This document shows, piece by piece, positions 5,120-6,041 of a stretch of 6,041 bases of DNA. Both the position numbers and the translations under genes were made by a program. How positions within the stretch are numbered: position 1 is the first letter of the stretch; each line of letters begins with the position of its first letter. The DNA lies in assembly GCA_002359825.1 (NCBI GenBank), contig DENY01000176.1, positions 5,359 to 11,399 on the forward strand, given 5' to 3'. The DNA comes from Bacteroidales bacterium UBA2632 (lineage in GTDB: Bacteria > Bacteroidota > Bacteroidia > Bacteroidales > Dysgonomonadaceae). The notes below the pieces were generated by a model. The model saw only the letters and a program-made list of their open reading frames with translations. It had not been told where the DNA came from and ran no database searches.

Positions 5120-6041
5120 ATGGAAGCTAAATCTCGCATCTTAAGCTCTTCAGAATATCTAAATAAATCAGTTCTTTTTGTATCACTCTTGTTACTCTTA
5201 ACTTTGACAGTTGAGGGGCAACAAAAATATGAACCACCCAAGTTAAGCGCTGAAGATTCATGGTCTATGATAATAATACCCGACCCACAGAGCTATGTTA
5301 AGTTTGGACGCAATCAACCTCTGTTTGAATTGATGACTGCATGGATTAGCGAAAACATCGATCTTCTCAATATCAAGATGGTGTTATTTGTTGGTGATTT
5401 AGTGGAGCACAACGAAATGATAAATCCTGATGGTAAATTCGGGAATCAACCAAGTAAACTGCAATGGGAATCGGTGTCACGAGCATTTGAGCGTCTTGAC
5501 GGAAGAGTACCTTATATTACGGCTTTAGGTAATCATGACTATGGATTTAAAAGTATTGAAAATCGTAAGTCTAATTTTAATCACTATTTCCCTGTGGATA
5601 AAAATTTTCAGAATATGAAGATTTTGCGTGATGTTGCACATAATGCAGAAGATATTCCCACATTGGAAAATGCCTCTTTTGAAATAACTTCTCCACACGG
5701 AAGGAAAATGTTATTCCTTTCTCTGGAATTTGCTCCCAGAGATACAATTATTAGTTGGGCAAAAACTATTGTGGATGCTGAAAAATATAAAGATCATACC
5801 GTTGTGGTACTAACTCATTCTTACCTTAACGCAAAAAGCGAACACATTATTAAAGAGAATTACCCTATTGAGGATTATAATTATGGAAAAGCAATTTTCG
5901 ATAAACTTGTGAAACCTTCCAATAATATTCAGATGGTGTTCTCTGGACACATTGGTAGTCCTGATAATCCAAAGGCTCATCTTGGATTTCGAACTGACAG
6001 TAATGCCGCTGGACAAAAAGTTCAACAAATGGCTTTCAATG
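5120..6041 (+). CDS. Secreted calcineurin-like metallophosphoesterase (partial, C-terminus beyond right edge)
   Basis: This is an open frame of 307 codons with no stop before the window edge, predicted to be an exported metal-dependent phosphoesterase. Residues 1-33 look like a Sec signal peptide: Lys16, a hydrophobic core VLFVSLLLLLTLTV (18-31), and probable cleavage after VEG33. There is no lipobox cysteine, so the mature protein would be periplasmic or secreted. Metallophosphoesterase blocks follow in order: IIIPDPQ (Asp55), FVGDLVEHN (Asp93), ALGNHDYG (Asn138, His139), VVLTHSYL (His233) and FSGHIG (His277). The usual DxH is DPQ and the usual GHxH is GHIG, so two common metal-ligand histidines are absent. 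An in-frame TAA at 5105-5107 makes ATG 5120 the first possible start, and the next ATG (codon 50) would lose the signal peptide. It starts 133 bp after the acetyltransferase, with no Shine-Dalgarno. The substrate cannot be inferred. Confidence 0.9.
   Translation, partial: MEAKSRILSSSEYLNKSVLFVSLLLLLTLTVEGQQKYEPPKLSAEDSWSMIIIPDPQSYVKFGRNQPLFELMTAWISENIDLLNIKMVLFVGDLVEHNEMINPDGKFGNQPSKLQWESVSRAFERLDGRVPYITALGNHDYGFKSIENRKSNFNHYFPVDKNFQNMKILRDVAHNAEDIPTLENASFEITSPHGRKMLFLSLEFAPRDTIISWAKTIVDAEKYKDHTVVVLTHSYLNAKSEHIIKENYPIEDYNYGKAIFDKLVKPSNNIQMVFSGHIGSPDNPKAHLGFRTDSNAAGQKVQQMAFN

Noticed and set aside
5810..6028. Minus-strand open frame of 72 codons
   Set aside because: It is antisense to the metallophosphoesterase frame, which contains the conserved THSYL and GHIG motifs over the same bases.

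Overview
The window looks like a chromosomal stretch from a Bacteroidota member, most probably Bacteroidales. Three things point there: a B-type succinate dehydrogenase/fumarate reductase in the order sdhC-sdhA, a tryptophanyl-tRNA synthetase whose whole sequence resembles Bacteroides-type TrpS, and AT-rich intergenic DNA with TAnnTTTG-type -7 boxes and A-rich start regions lacking clear Shine-Dalgarno sites. The genus cannot be fixed from the sequence alone.

Layout. On the minus strand, sdhC (1771-1115) is followed by sdhA (1057 to the left edge, truncated after about 352 codons). The iron-sulfur subunit gene sdhB would be expected beyond the left edge. Together they encode the membrane-anchored, dihaem complex that couples succinate/fumarate conversion to the quinone pool. 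A 319-bp divergent spacer (1772-2090) separates this operon from the rightward genes. It holds a promoter candidate for each direction and a long imperfect stem-loop (1817-1890) that would form the very 5' end of the sdh transcript. On the plus strand come trpS (2091-3080), then after 131 bp a DUF2156/MprF-C-like protein (3212-4117) whose stop overlaps the start of an Eis-like GNAT acetyltransferase (4114-4986) by 4 bp. After a possible weak terminator hairpin (5027-5060) a secreted calcineurin-like metallophosphoesterase begins at 5120 and runs off the right edge.

How it works together. The sdh genes are core respiration and trpS is core translation. The two acyltransferase-fold proteins are a translationally coupled pair of unknown substrate; lying just downstream of an aminoacyl-tRNA synthetase is suggestive but may be coincidence. 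The phosphoesterase appears to be a separate, exported enzyme. I saw no mobile element, CRISPR array, tRNA or rRNA. The least explained items are the sdh 5' leader structure, the two-protein DUF2156/GNAT module and the altered metal-site motifs of the phosphoesterase.
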